Positions 22,986 through 36,400 of a stretch of DNA of 64,000 nt are shown one piece after another (the stretch's first letter is position 1; each line of letters starts with the position of its first letter). A program made the translations under genes and the position numbers. This DNA is from Siphonodentalium dalli (lineage: Eukaryota; Mollusca; Scaphopoda; Gadilida; Siphonodentaliidae). The notes under the pieces are model-generated. The model had not been told where the DNA came from. It did not search any database and saw only the letters and a list, made by a program, of their open reading frames with translations. The DNA lies in the NCBI GenBank assembly GCA_032622095.1, contig CP136064.1, positions 8,363,512 through 8,427,511 of the forward strand, given 5' to 3'.

Positions 22986-23229
22986 CACATTTACTACACC
23001 AGGAATATTAATGCACTTCATATTTGGATACAATTTATTACGTTATCTTGGGAGAGGCTCATCATTCAATACAAATCAAATTTCATTCACAGTTCCAGAC
23101 GTAGTTCTGTTAAGATTATCGTTAGTTTTTAAAGAGAGTGAGGTTCTCAATGCAATCAAAAATGAAGTTTTGGTTTTCACATTCCATTAAAACTCTGGAA
23201 CAACAACCAGTAAAGCATAGAGACCACCC

Positions 23230-23390
23230 TAGAGGTTTTAAGTGTGCTAGCATAACCTCATTCTGCTTGGGCCTCATATTCTCTGGAAAGTTTCTTTATC
23301 ATCAAATTTCTATAGAAACTTCTTCACATAGATTCTATTTCTTTTGAGGTTTAATTTCTCAACATCCCCAAATTGGCAGACGACACATTG
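23230..23390. mobile_element. Family C core fragment
   Basis: CCTCATTCTGCTTGGGCCTC, AAGTTTCTTTATCATC and CCCCAAATTGGCAGACGACA match the core of the family C copy at 17831-18705. The hairpin ends are largely lost. Confidence 0.6.
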
Positions 23391-23439
23391 TATATATGAC
23401 ATCTCCCATGTTTCCCTAAAGGCTGGTCCCTGATAAAAC

Positions 23440-24280
23440 AAATGAGAATCTCACTTTGAGTGATTTACTTATACACAATGTTTCACCTGGAATCGCCCCC
23501 CTGATATAACCATTGAGAATCTCACATCAAGTGATTTACTTATACACAATGTTTCACCTGGAATCGCCTCCCTGATATAACCATTGAGAATCTCACATCG
23601 AGTGATATACTTATACACAATGTTTCACCTGGAATCGCCCCCTTGATATAACCATTGAGAATCTCACATCGAGTGATATACTTATACACAATGTGTCACC
23701 TGGAATCGCTCCCCTGATATAACCATTGAGAATCTCACATCGAGTGATATACAGTAATGCCCTAAGTAATCGACTCTTTAACTACAGCAGAATTATGGGT
23801 AACTTTTCAGGATTTAGTCGGAAATATGGCTTGTTCCCATTCATCGGAAAGCTCTCGGGGAGAGCTTTCCGATGAATGGCAACAAGCCATATTTCCGACT
23901 AAATCCTGAAAAGTTACCCATAATTCTGCTGTGGTTAAAGGAGTCGATTAATTAGGGCATTACTGTACTTATACACAATGTTTCACCTGGAATCGCCCCC
24001 CTGATATAACCATTGAGAATCTCACATCGAGTGATATACTTATACACAATGTTTCACCTGGAATCGCCTCCCTGATATAACCATTGAGAATCTCACATCG
24101 AGTGATATACTTATACACAATGTTTCACCTGGAATCGCCTCCCTGATATAACCATTGAGAATCTCACATCGAGTGATATACTTATACACAATGTTTCACC
24201 TGGAATCGCCCCCCTGATATAACCATTGAGAATCTCACATCGAGTGATATACTTATACACAATGTTTCACCTGGAATCAT
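23440..24280 (-). repeat. ~70-bp minisatellite next to the MAO stop codon
   Basis: About ten units with ACACAATGTTTCACCTGGAA, TGATATAACCATTGAGAATC and TCACATCGAGTGATATACTT. A family B MITE (23752-23965) interrupts it. The array begins about 25 bp past the MAO stop on the - strand, so it is probably transcribed in the 3' UTR. Confidence 0.92.
23752..23965. mobile_element. Family B palindromic MITE, copy 4, inside the 70-bp array
   Basis: CAGTAATGCCCTAAGTAATC to TTAGGGCATTACTG. The array unit reads GTGATATACTTATAC elsewhere; here it reads GTGATATA-[MITE]-TACTTATAC, so the TA target duplication is directly visible. Confidence 0.93.
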
Positions 24281-24304
24281 CCCATCACCACGACGACGTC
24301 TATT

Positions 24305-24448
24305 CTACTTGTAATATTTGTGGAAGATGAATCCACCCGCTGCAGTTGCCCCAAGCACCGTTGATAAAGTCATCAATTTGAGGAATCCGCCAACCGATGG
24401 AAGGTTTCTTTCCAAAAATGAGCTATGAAATGGGCGGGGTTTCACCTC
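24305..24448 (-). CDS. MAO: MAO terminal exon with C-terminal membrane anchor
   Basis: The acceptor is CTCTTTTTCCAG at 24449-24450 and the stop TAG is at 24307-24305. It encodes [20 protein letters not shown] then [20 protein letters not shown] and [16 protein letters not shown] is the family signature before the tail-anchor helix that fixes MAO in the outer mitochondrial membrane, and the end is short and basic (HKYYK), as in the family. A 70-bp tandem array begins about 25 bp past the stop and is probably in the 3' UTR. Confidence 0.94.
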   Translation of the reverse strand, partial: EVKPRPFHSSFLERNLPSVGGFLKLMTLSTVLGATAAGGFIFHKYYK

Positions 24449-27400
24449 CTGGAAAAAGAGTTCACATAAAACGATGAATTAGATGTCTGCTAATAGTTGG
24501 CTCCAGCAAATATTCACATACGATCGAATCAAATAACGAATCAAATACTGCACGGTACTTGCGAATCTAATTGAATATACAGTAATGCTCTAATTAATCG
24601 ACTCCTTAACCACAGCAGAATTATGGGTAACTTTTCAGGATTTAGTCGGAAATATGGCTTGTTGCCATTCATCGGAAAGCTCTGTATCAGTTCAGTGACA
24701 GGTAGTGATTTGCGAGAAAGCCCCATATTTTGAGTCGGGTACCGGTAAATAACATATCGTATACAGCTATGCATTCCTCGTGTAGAAATCTCTAAGTTTA
24801 TAAATTTTGTAGTTTATGTTGAATATATTGCTCTAATATTTGTATTAGCTCCCAGAAAAGAGATCAATGTTCCAAGTCAGGAAATTAGATATAATCTTAC
24901 AACAATAAACCCGAGGACGGTAAGTATACACCGAACGATAGTCATTATGTTTAGGTATATATATCTGTGTTCACAGAAACGTTGTTTATGTGCCAATAAT
25001 TATATTTAATAACCTGATTCCAGGTCGGATGTCAATGATAACCATTACAGTCCTATTTATTGAAATAGATGTGAATCTATTCTACATGTATGACATATAT
25101 CTGGTTCATTACAGAGTTACATTAGAACTTGTTAACACACAGAGAATGAACTTTGAAATGATGTCACTATATTTAGGTATTCCCCACACAGAATCGGAAA
25201 TGAACAGCACATGCATGTTTATGTTTATTAATCAAAGTTCCATGTGTATGTTCTTTGCTGGAATGCTGAGATGTGACCTCTTTGAAGCTTAGCATTTCAC
25301 AATTTAAGGTGATCGTAATTAGTCCAGTCTGAGCATCCCCTGTAAACCACTATAGTACTGAATGTTGAATTTTGTGAGTTATTTTTGGCGATCTCAGTAA
25401 TGCATTCTGTTTCCTGTGTCATTTTTATGTGTATTTCATCAAAATATGATCTGTCAACATTCGAGGTCACTACTTTCTAGGACGGTCTCAAAGGGACCAT
25501 CTAGATGAATTACTCTCATTACTCTGAGGGGGTATTTACGTCTCTAATGTCATGGATGTGTTATTCTAACAGACTAAATTCCTTCGGTCCAATCACATTC
25601 ACGTGTGGTGAATATTCTGACATAAAATAGCATCGCAAAGATAAACAGAAATAAACGATAGATATTCGCCGCCGATTGTCGAATAAAATACGAATCGAAT
25701 ACTCAGGGTGAATCGAATATCATTTCGATTACTGAATATTCGCAGGACCCTAGTGCAAGACACCTTGCTGGGGCCTCATTCTGCTTAGACCTCATTCTGC
25801 TTAGACCTCAAATAAACAATGTTTTTCATTACTTTTTCCATTCTGTTCATTTTCTGTATCCCCTAATTTACAGAAAATAAAATAAATAATCGAGGTGACT
25901 AATCGGTGAGCATCACCAGCTTGAACTGGTGAACTTCAAATCTGATCCCAGGTCTCCCATAGCAATTGAGGCTGAAGCAGATTGAGGGGGGGGGGGGGGG
26001 GGTATCATCACTAAACTCACCCTCTGGGGACCTCATTCTGCAAATGTGAGACACATCATATCAACCGAGGGTGCGTTACCATTGTTGGTCTGGATAAGGT
26101 CTAAACCATTTTCAACACTTGTGACGGGAATGTATGGATAGGCGTGAATCAGCTAACCATCAGTTTGAATTTTGCCATTTTAGAATCTAAACTTTCCAAA
26201 TTACTTACTTCATCTTCTGGTTCATCCTGCCAAATCTCGTCCTTTCTAATCTTTCCAACTTCAAACAGCACCTTTAATAAAGTCAAATCTGTTCATTACA
26301 AGAGTCTAAATTGCTTAAGTGAATGACATATTGTTGATGAAAACAAAATATAAAAACAAGGGGTACGCATCTAAGATGTTTTTGTCGAGTTTTTTGGCAG
26401 TCGAACCAAACTTCTGCCAATAACGTGCACAACCCCTGAGAAAAAAAGTTGGACGGTGGTATATTATTGCAATAGACCTACATGTATATACCAAATATCA
26501 ATTGAATCCGTTAATATTTCATTGAGTTATCGCACTAACGGTGATAAAATTGACAAACTAAGACCCATAACTCCGGGAAAAAAAATTCGGACAAACCAGG
26601 TTTTCGAACTCGTCCAAGATATTGTTGCAATAGACTGATATACCAAATATTGTTTAAATCGGTTAATATTTCATCGAGTTATCGCGCTAACGGTGATAAA
26701 ATTGCTAAAAATAGACAAACTAAGTCCCACAATTCCGCGAAAAAAATTTGGACAAACCTGGTTTTCGAACTCGTCCAAGATATTGTTGCAGGACACTCAT
26801 ACACCAAATATTGTTGAGATCGGTTAATATTTCATCGAGTTATCGCGCTAACGGTGATAACATTGCTAAAAATAGACAAACTAAGACCCATAACTCCGCG
26901 AAAAAAATTCGGACAAACCTGGTTTTCGAACTCTTCCGAGATATTGTTGCAGGAGACTCATATACCAAATATTGTTGAAATCGGTTAATATTTCATCGAG
27001 TTATCGCGTTAACGGTGATAAAATTGCTAAAAATAGACAAACTAAGACCCATAACTCTGGAAAAAAAATTCTGACAAACCTGGTTTTCGAACTCGTTCGA
27101 GATATTGATGCAAGAGTCTCATATACCAAATATTGTTCAAATTGGTTAATATTTGCGTGAGTTATCGCGCTATCGGTGAAAAACTTACTAAAAACCATCA
27201 AAGATGAATAACTCTTGTAAAAAAGTTCGGACGTGACCCATTTTCTACAGGCAGTAAATAGTCATTGGGAACAACTGCCATACCAAAATTTTTTTGAATC
27301 CGTTCACAAATGTCAAAGTTATAAGGCATTCTTTAGGTCCGCCCGCCCGGCGCCCGCCCTCCGCCAACCATCCCTCGCCAAACCCTTTTCAAAAACTCGA

Positions 27401-30400
27401 CTAATAACAAGAGATGGACTGTACAGTAATGCCCTAATTAATCGACTGCTTAACCACAGCAGAATTATGGGTAACTTTTCAGGATTTAGTCGGAAATATG
27501 GCTTGTTGCCATTCATCGGAAAGCTCTCCCCGAGAGCTTTCCGATGAATGGCAACAAGCCATATTTCCGACTAAATCCTGAAAAGTTACCCATAATTCTG
27601 CTGTGGTTAAGCTCGGGGAGAGCTTTCCGATGAATGGCAACAAGCCATATTTCCGACTAAATCCTGAAAAGTTACCCATAATTCTGCTGTGTTTAAGCAG
27701 TCGATTAATTAGGGCATTACTGTAGTCCGGTACATACCCCCCATGTGGCATACCGCCTAGCATACCTATAACCCATATCTGAGATACTCAGGCAGACTGA
27801 CCCAAAACTCAACATTTTCAGATAAACAAATAGCTTTTATTTAATTATAAACGTCATCCATGGTTACTTCTGCCCAATGACAGTCCACGTCTCTGTGATA
27901 ACCAAATGGAGAAGTGACTAGAATGAGGTCCCAAGAGGGTGAATTTAGTGATGCTATCATACACAGCAGGCTAGCATCACCAAATTCACCCTCTGGAGAC
28001 CTCATTCTTCTGATGCCTCATCTTCTGGGAAGTATCTATAGTCTCAACTTAACATTGTTGTTAGTTATTTTTTCCTTTCTGTTCAGTTTCTACATCCCTT
28101 AATTTTCAGAATATAAAATGCATAATCGAGGTGACTAATGGGTGAACATCACCAACTTCAACTGAGGAACTTCAATCTGATCCTACAGCTCCCATAAGTT
28201 GAGGCCTAAGCAGAATGAGGTTCCCAAAGGTGAATTTGGTGACACTTGCCCGCCATACGGGATAATGTCATTAACCCTTTACCCAACAAACCGGCCAAAA
28301 ACGCTCAAATAAAGCTTCAACAGCCTAAAATATCTTCGGTCTGTCTCAATAACACTACCGGTATACAAATATGGATATCATTGGAACCGGTTCATTGACC
28401 ACATTGTGATGGTTACAGTTATGCCCTGTGCCAATGCATTCTCTTATATATGCGAGTCGACCATAGGTCGCCTCGCATATATAAGAGAATGCATTGGCCT
28501 AAAAAAAATCTTTTTTTCTTACAAGCCATTCTATGGTCGACTCGCATATATAAGAGAATGCATTGGCACAGGGCCATATTGTTGGGTAAAGGGTTAAATT
28601 CACCATCTGGGGACCTCATTCTGCAACTGTCAGACACATTATTTTAAGGCTTTCAGGCACTCACCTCCCTGGCCGATCGCTCACCAGCCTGGATAGCACC
28701 CTCCATATATCCCGACCACTGAGTCGCCGTCTCAGTGCCAGCGAAATACAGCCGACCAACAGGTTTCCTTATGTAACTGAATAACAAGGAAAATCAACAG
28801 CTTGTAGAGTAAACTATATTTTCTGAGAAATCAAACAGGAATATTTCTTTCCAGATTAGGCAGTTGGATTGGGTTAAACATTGATGCTTTGTGAGTTTAT
28901 TCGGCCAAATTCCTGGGATAGTACAGGAAAGGATCATAGAAGTGCCTTATTTCCACTGTGATCCCGTGAGTCGAATGACTCAAATTTTGATCAGGTAATT
29001 TTGCCATTTTACCTGTGACTTCATCGCCGCAGCAGGGTTCTTTACTGTGTGCATATTGTTGCACACGGGACAGCCATTAATACTCCTGATCCGACAGTGT
29101 GCCTAGCACAGTGTCATCCCTGGACATGACACCGTAAAGAAGCAGAGGTACGAGAGAGTGTTTTTCAAATTTTGTCTCAGATACTTTTGCTTCTGGAATT
29201 GTTCTCAGAGCAATGATCGTGGCATCGATGGTTGATTCCTGATGCCCATGGTACTGGGGATACAGATAGTGACACAGAGTATGACCGATACTATTTCAGA
29301 TTCGAACCTTCAACGGTGTTGAAGGTTTAGCTCAGAGGTCAGTCCGCAAACCAACTGAGCTATATGCTCATTCGTTTCGTTTTTTTTGTTTTCCAAATCA
29401 GTGTGGAACTAATCCTTTCTATACTATTTTCCGTTTAGCAAATTTTTCCAACCATTTTTCGACACCCACCCTCCTGGAAACAGGAAATCAAAACTATTCG
29501 GTATAATATTAGAATTTTCAACACTTACTGACTGTTTCCTATCAACTATCTATTACAAATTGTTCCATGAATTTTATGTTCAGAGTGACCTATAGACTGA
29601 AATAAACCAGGTATTTACTAATTTACAAGACACCACCTATACTGGCTGTCTAAAGGGAGCTTTGATGTTAAAATTACATTATAACTGAGTTTTAAGGCCA
29701 AAAAATAACTTTTGCAGAAAAAATAGCTTTTGGGTCCTCTTGAACAACCAAACAACCCCTCATACATGCTCAGAAAAAAATTGTTTGACCCACACCGATT
29801 AATTTAATCGAGAAATAATTTTAATGGATAATTAAATGACAACCAATTGTTTTACAGTATTTCGTGAAATGACAGTTTATGATTTAAATTATTTCAATAT
29901 AATCACGGCTGTAAGAATCAGTACAAATCACCATACAGTTTACAGGAAAGTTTCTAAGGCCTATCAAGCTATAACTGCAGATTCCACTACATAAAAAGCG
30001 ATGAATCACTTATGTCACTTCAAGCAGATCATGACAACATGCTCGCTGAATGTTGTTATTGGGAGACTGTATTGGAATTTGAACAACATGTTACTTATAA
30101 TCGTTTTGGTATTTTTGAAAAGCTGTTCAAGACATTAATGATCTATTAAAATGTACTGGTATATAAGGATTGACTGGAAGATCGATTGGGGTCATTGGTT
30201 TTGACTGGCAGAATAATTAAACAAAGTTTGTGTGAATCGATCGTCCATATAAACATATAATATGAATTTTCCCAATGGAGAACTCTTTCAACGTGATAGA
30301 TTTATATATATTTATTTGCCGAAATATATTGGGGAGCGTAACTACTAGCTCCCCAATATACACATGTTTATATAACATATTAATGATAATAAATTATTAC

Positions 30401-33400
30401 AAAATCTCAATACAAGTACTATTATTTTCAGTTAATTGGTTTACAGTAAATAGTATCAAGATTTCCAAGTATGAGAATACAATAATGGAAGAGAATTGGA
30501 AAAGTAAAACATGTACATGTATACCGTTCAATTTATATTCAATTTTTGGCTAAACAGGCCCCTGTAGTATGTATTAGGAGAAATAATTGGAATAAAATCC
30601 TAAATTATATGGGAGATATGGGGTGGGCGGGTAAAAATAAAGTTATCGATACATCGAACTCCATCAGTTCGACCGGTCGGCAGTAAAAGTCAATTCAATA
30701 TGAAATAAACACGTCTGCATGTCGACTCATGCATGTAAAGAGAACAACTTATTGCGTGTTAATTAAATGACAGGCTATTGTGCAGCATGCGTGTTGTGGC
30801 GTGAATGAAGAATGAACTAGGCCATATGAATTATTTATTGGGATACGAAGACATATAGGCGAAAGCATGTTAAACTGCCAAATTCAAGCATAATTACTTT
30901 ATTTGTAGGACAAATGAACGCAATCGAATAGTGTACCTATTACAAGATAGTCCACGGACTATTGATCGAGCGATCCAATGAATAATTAGGAAACAAAATG
31001 TTCTTAGAGTGAGGCAAATATAGATGATTAATAGTTACTCCGAGAAAATTAAATCTTTTAATATGTTTTACAAACATAATAAAAGTAACCAATGAGAACA
31101 TGTTTGCATTGATAGTATATTTTACCTTCCGAATTTAGTGAGAAAGCCAGGTGGCATCATGGTGGTATAACAGCCTCCTGACCACTGTTCCCCCATCCAG
31201 TTCATCTCTTCATAATGGATGGGCTGAAATTAAAAATAAATAGGATAAAATAAATCATGGTGGTATATCGGCCTCCGGACCACTGTTTCCCCATCCAGTT
31301 CATCTCTTCATAATGGATGGGCTGAAATTAAAAATAAATAGCTTAAAGGCACGGGCGGCGTTGGCGGTGAGTATGCTGTTAAAATATTCAGCTCAGTCAA
31401 AAACCGCCATAAACAGAAAGAATAGTAAAATATACCTTGTTCTTATACCAATCAGAAATTTGGCACAAACACCATGTTGTTGTCAAATGTTTTTCCTTTG
31501 TTATGTAAGCAAAAGCAAAAAACGTTAGAGAACATGGCTTTTGTTTAGATCCGGATATGGTAAACATAAAGAGCGTTATTTGTTACTGTTTTCCTGATAT
31601 GGAAATAATAAAGATTGTTTATATCATTTGTGTGTGATTAACCAATAGTATTGCGCTGGGTTATGTAAACAGAAACAAAACTTCTGTAACACGAGAAGGT
31701 TCTTGTTTACATACACCATCGTACGTCTTGACGACAATATACTATTTACTCGCGGATTATGTTTGGCATATGAACAAAACTATATATATTTTAATATTCC
31801 TTCCGTTGATGACGATTTGAACAAATATGAATATTTCTGCAACGAACACAGCCCGTGCCTTTAAAATAAATCATGGTGATATAACAGTCTCCGGACCACT
31901 GTTTCCCTATCCAGTTCATCTCTTCATATTGGTTGGGCTGCAAGTCAAAACAAGGGTCAAGCATCAAAGATGGCTCTGGTCTAGACCAAGTCTTCTCGGT
32001 CCAAAACAGTTTGATATATCAGTTGGGTTGATGCTGTTTTGGACCGAATCCCATCCAATTACTGTTCTATAACGGACTTTTCACCCAGAATCGTGGGCGA
32101 GAGCTATCCTTGTATGTCTTCGGATTAGGTAAAATGGACACTTTGCGTATATGAACATGGAAGGCAGCCTTTCCCAAGCATGATGTTATCAAACATGCAC
32201 ATAACAGAGATCCATTGAATGTCAAAGCAATGACATTTATAAGTAAACAAAGAATTGTTTTCCAGAGAACTTTGATTTGTCGCACTATCAGAAAATGTAT
32301 GTAAACAATACATTTAACATTTGTATCATCACTTTACCTTTTTCTATCATGGTCCCAGGTGCCGACTACGAGTTATCTCGTAGTAGCTTTATAACACGTC
32401 TCAGCATCGTATAATCCGAGTTTGGTCAACTATGTAAGCCACATGTATTCGCTTGTGCATACACTTGATGTAGTTCTAGCTTGAGTTTCCAACAGAGCCT
32501 CATGGGATTATATCCTAATTCTTCCACTCTCATAATTTAACCAGTTATTAAGCAAGTTAAGTAAGTATGAGATGTGTAATAAACATAGAACCACAGCTGA
32601 TAATAAGATTAGTAAGAAATAAATGCACTAAAAGCAGAGTGCTGATTTCTAACTAATCTCAGCAGAGGTGCAGTTCTATTATATATTACATACTAGCCGA
32701 TGAGCCCGACGTTATCCGGGCTATTCAAAAACCAAATTTCAAGTCGATAGCTCTACCCAGCCCGACGTTGTCCGGGCTATTCAAAAACCAAATTTCAAGT
32801 TGATAGCTCTACCCGTTTCCGAGATCTGGTCTGCGCATGCGTGAAGCTGGCGTCGCACGGGCTCGGCGACCCGATAAAATTCGTATCCGGGGCATGATAC
32901 ATTGACATACCAAATTTCAAGTCGATAGCTCCACCCGTTTCCTTGCAGTGACTTGCACCCATCCCTCAATCAATGGGGTGTATTATAAGTATAGGCCTAT
33001 AGCTTCTAATGAGACCAGAAAAATCTACAGAGCTAATTAATTACTGATTTATGAAATGAAAGCACTTTATTGACTGGGAAAGGTCAATTTGCACATGTCC
33101 ACCATGGGTCAGGGATATACAGAAGAGGTCCTGGTGAATTGGAGTGTCAAACAAAACCCCATGATCGGGATGTGGGAAGCATTGTAAGTGAATCCATTCT
33201 AATTATTAATTTTCTATCGATCAATGGGATTGTCGCGTACATTGGTTGTGCTTTCTGTTATTATTTATGTGGTATAGACACCACTATGAGTTGACTTGTA
33301 GCAGCAGTCCCCATGGAACTGTTTACTACGAGTTAACTTGTAGTGGTAGCCAACATATTATAGAGCCTGTGGTACTTGAAACAGATTTTGTTAGACCTGT

Positions 33401-36400
33401 GTTGATAAAAAATAAAATAAAATGATGGGGAATGAACTACCTTAGCTAGTTCTTCGATGTTAAAGACTCTGGAGTAGAGTTTGGCAATCTTATCTCTCCG
33501 TTCTTCCTTCGTCAACTCCACATATTTCCTCGCTCTATCAGCCAGAATGAATCTAAAGAATGAAGACAGAAATAATGACTATAACAATGGCATTAATATA
33601 TGCTCAGGAAACCAAGATACCCATAATGGCCTAAAAAAATTGTGCTGGACATATGCAGAATGAGGTCCTCGAGGGTGAAGTTAGTAACACTATCCAGCAC
33701 AGAGGGTTAGCTTACTAAATTCACCTTCTGTGGACCTCACTCTGCTTTGGCTCATCTCCTCTGTATTATCAAATTAACATTTGTTTTTTAGAAATTTCTT
33801 TAGAAAGTTTCTTATTCTGTTTTTCAGTTTCTCTGTATCCCCAACTTGGCATAAAACACAATGCATTATCAAGGTGCCCAATGGGTGCACATCACTATCT
33901 TCACCATCTTGTGACTTAAATCTGAGTCTATAGGTCTCCCATAGTAGATGAGGTCATGTAGAATGAGGTCCCCAGAGTTTTGAATTTGAATTTGACTTGA
34001 TCTGAACATACCCCATAAGTGCTGGATGTGATCCATCGTGGTGCACGTGATCTAACGTGAAGCCAATAATAGCTCCGTCTTCATCTATAGCCGACGATCC
34101 ACACAAACCTGGGCAAAACAACAAGTAGATATTCATTTTTTAATATCTTGGATTTGGAAAGTGGAAACAGCAATATGACCAGAATGATTTTAGTATTCAC
34201 TTATGGAGTTGTTGTGGAACACTGGTAACACTCACCCATATATTAAAGACATATTATGGGCTTACTTCAGTGAATAAAACCGATAAGTTAGTATTCAAAC
34301 ACTCCACTGAAAGAATGTAGCAATCAGCTAATATTATAAAAAATTCCATCCACATCAACTCTATAATTTCGGAGAACACAACGTTTGAACTACACACAAT
34401 TGTAAATATTTAATACATTAGTCGGGACAAATTATTGGGCATTAACATTACTGCAATGATTCCACCATCAATATTTTAATTCGTTTAACAAAGACACTGC
34501 TTTCTGCTTATTTTGATATCAGATTTATGAAAATAACTCTCTATTTCAACATTATTCTTGTGTGAACATGATCATCTCAGCGGAGTGCTTCACATAACTT
34601 TAAGGTACTCTTCACATTCAACCCAGGCTATTGAGGATATACTCACTAATGTTTAGAGATAACACACTACACCCAGGTAACACTTGAAATAACCCAGCAT
34701 TGTAGAGAGTGACTTATATATCTGCACGAAGTTTTTTTTAAATTGACCGGAAAATGTAGTATGAGCTCGGACAAATTTTGCATGTTTTGAAACATTTATA
34801 AGTTGAAAAGGGGGATAACTCCACTAAATCACATAGGACGGACCTCATAATCGCAGGTGCACAGGTTGCCATGGTAGTAAATATCTGTGCCAAGTTTAAC
34901 AAATTTTGAAGAAAAAAAAGCTCTGACAAAGATGCGTCTACAACTGACGGATGGACGGACAAGCTGATTCCTATATACACACCAATAACTTGTTACGGCA
35001 GTTATAAATAGAGAAATGACACATTTCGTGGAGTATATACATAGTGAGGAATCATATGGTTTCGAGTTGATGAATATCACAAATTCAAAATGGCCGAGGT
35101 GGTTCGAAAACACGATAATAAACTAGGATAATATATATTACATAGTATTTTGACAGCTACGAGAATATATGCTATAATATTTTTCAAACAAAAGTGATAC
35201 CTCATTTGTGTCCAAACTCAGTTGTTTGTACAAACATTCTGACCACAGATGTCAGTTGAAGGTATATCTCCTAGATGTATGGACTGGTGTATTCCACGAA
35301 CCTCCGACTGAAGGTATATCTCCTAGATGTATGGACTGGTGTATTCCACGAACCTCTCCGAGATGTATGGACTGGTTTATTCCACGAACCTCCGACTAGC
35401 AACTTTGGTCAGAATGATATAGAAAACTACTGAGTATTTCCAAAGAAATAAGGTATCAGCTTGTTTTAAATATAAACTACATGTAGCACATGCTCATAAC
35501 AGTCAAAATGCTATGTTTTGTGTCAGTTCCTCGTATATTATGTTTTAGTGCGTTTGCACATGTTGAATGCGTGGTACTCACCAACCTCGATACGATGTGA
35601 TTCCACACCATGATATAGCTAGGTTGGTCCCTGTTGAGTTATCTGATATAATAGCTAGTTAGTGAAAACATACCTCGCTCCCTCCAGTACGGTCGATCAT
35701 AATATAAAAATGTTTTAATCACAGATCCCATTGGTATCCTCTGTATAAGCTGATTTCGTAACGCTGGTAACGGAGGTTCATACATTATCTTCATTTGGAG
35801 AGGTAGTGGTGATGCCAAGATAGCATACTTAGCCTGAAAGGTGACCACAAAGTTTATTATCTTTATTTGGAGAGATAGTGGCAATGCCAAGATAGCATAC
35901 TTAGCCTGAAAAGTCACCACAAAGTTTATTATCTTCATTTGGAGAGATAGTGGCAATGCCAAGATAGCATACTTAGCCTGAAAAGTCACCACAAAGTTTA
36001 TTATCTTCATTTGGAGAGATAGTGGCAATGCCAAGATAGCATACTTAGCCTGAAAAGTCACCACAAAGTTTATTATCTTCATTTGGAGAGATAGTGGCAA
36101 TGCCAAGATAGCATACTTAGCCTGAAAAGTCACCACAAAGTTTATTATCTTCATTTGGAGAGATAGTGGCAATGCCAAGATAGCATACTTAGCCTGAAAA
36201 GTGACCACAAATAGAGCTGGGACGGTTATGCGGTTAACCGGTTAACCACCAACTATGGCCGTGACCGGTCACGGATTTGCCGTGGTCGGTTAACCGTAAC
36301 ATCACTATTATAGTGTATGATCACTGTGATGGTCAGCTATAACTGGCTATAAGAGGGTTAATCTGTCTCCGTCAATTAAAATGAATCCGAGATTGACGGA

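Noticed and set aside
23440-24280. CRISPR-like array
   Set aside because: Regular repeats are head-to-tail without unique spacers, in an animal intron/UTR setting; it is a minisatellite.
28406-28647. Frames with [20 protein letters not shown]
   Set aside because: They are translations of the palindromic module in TTAA elements and recur at every copy (for example 57838 and 61080).
35639-36208. 189-codon frame as a separate repeat protein gene
   Set aside because: It is the MAO exon plus its 72-bp tandem copies read through intron sequence. The real exon is bounded by splice sites at 35833 and 35674.
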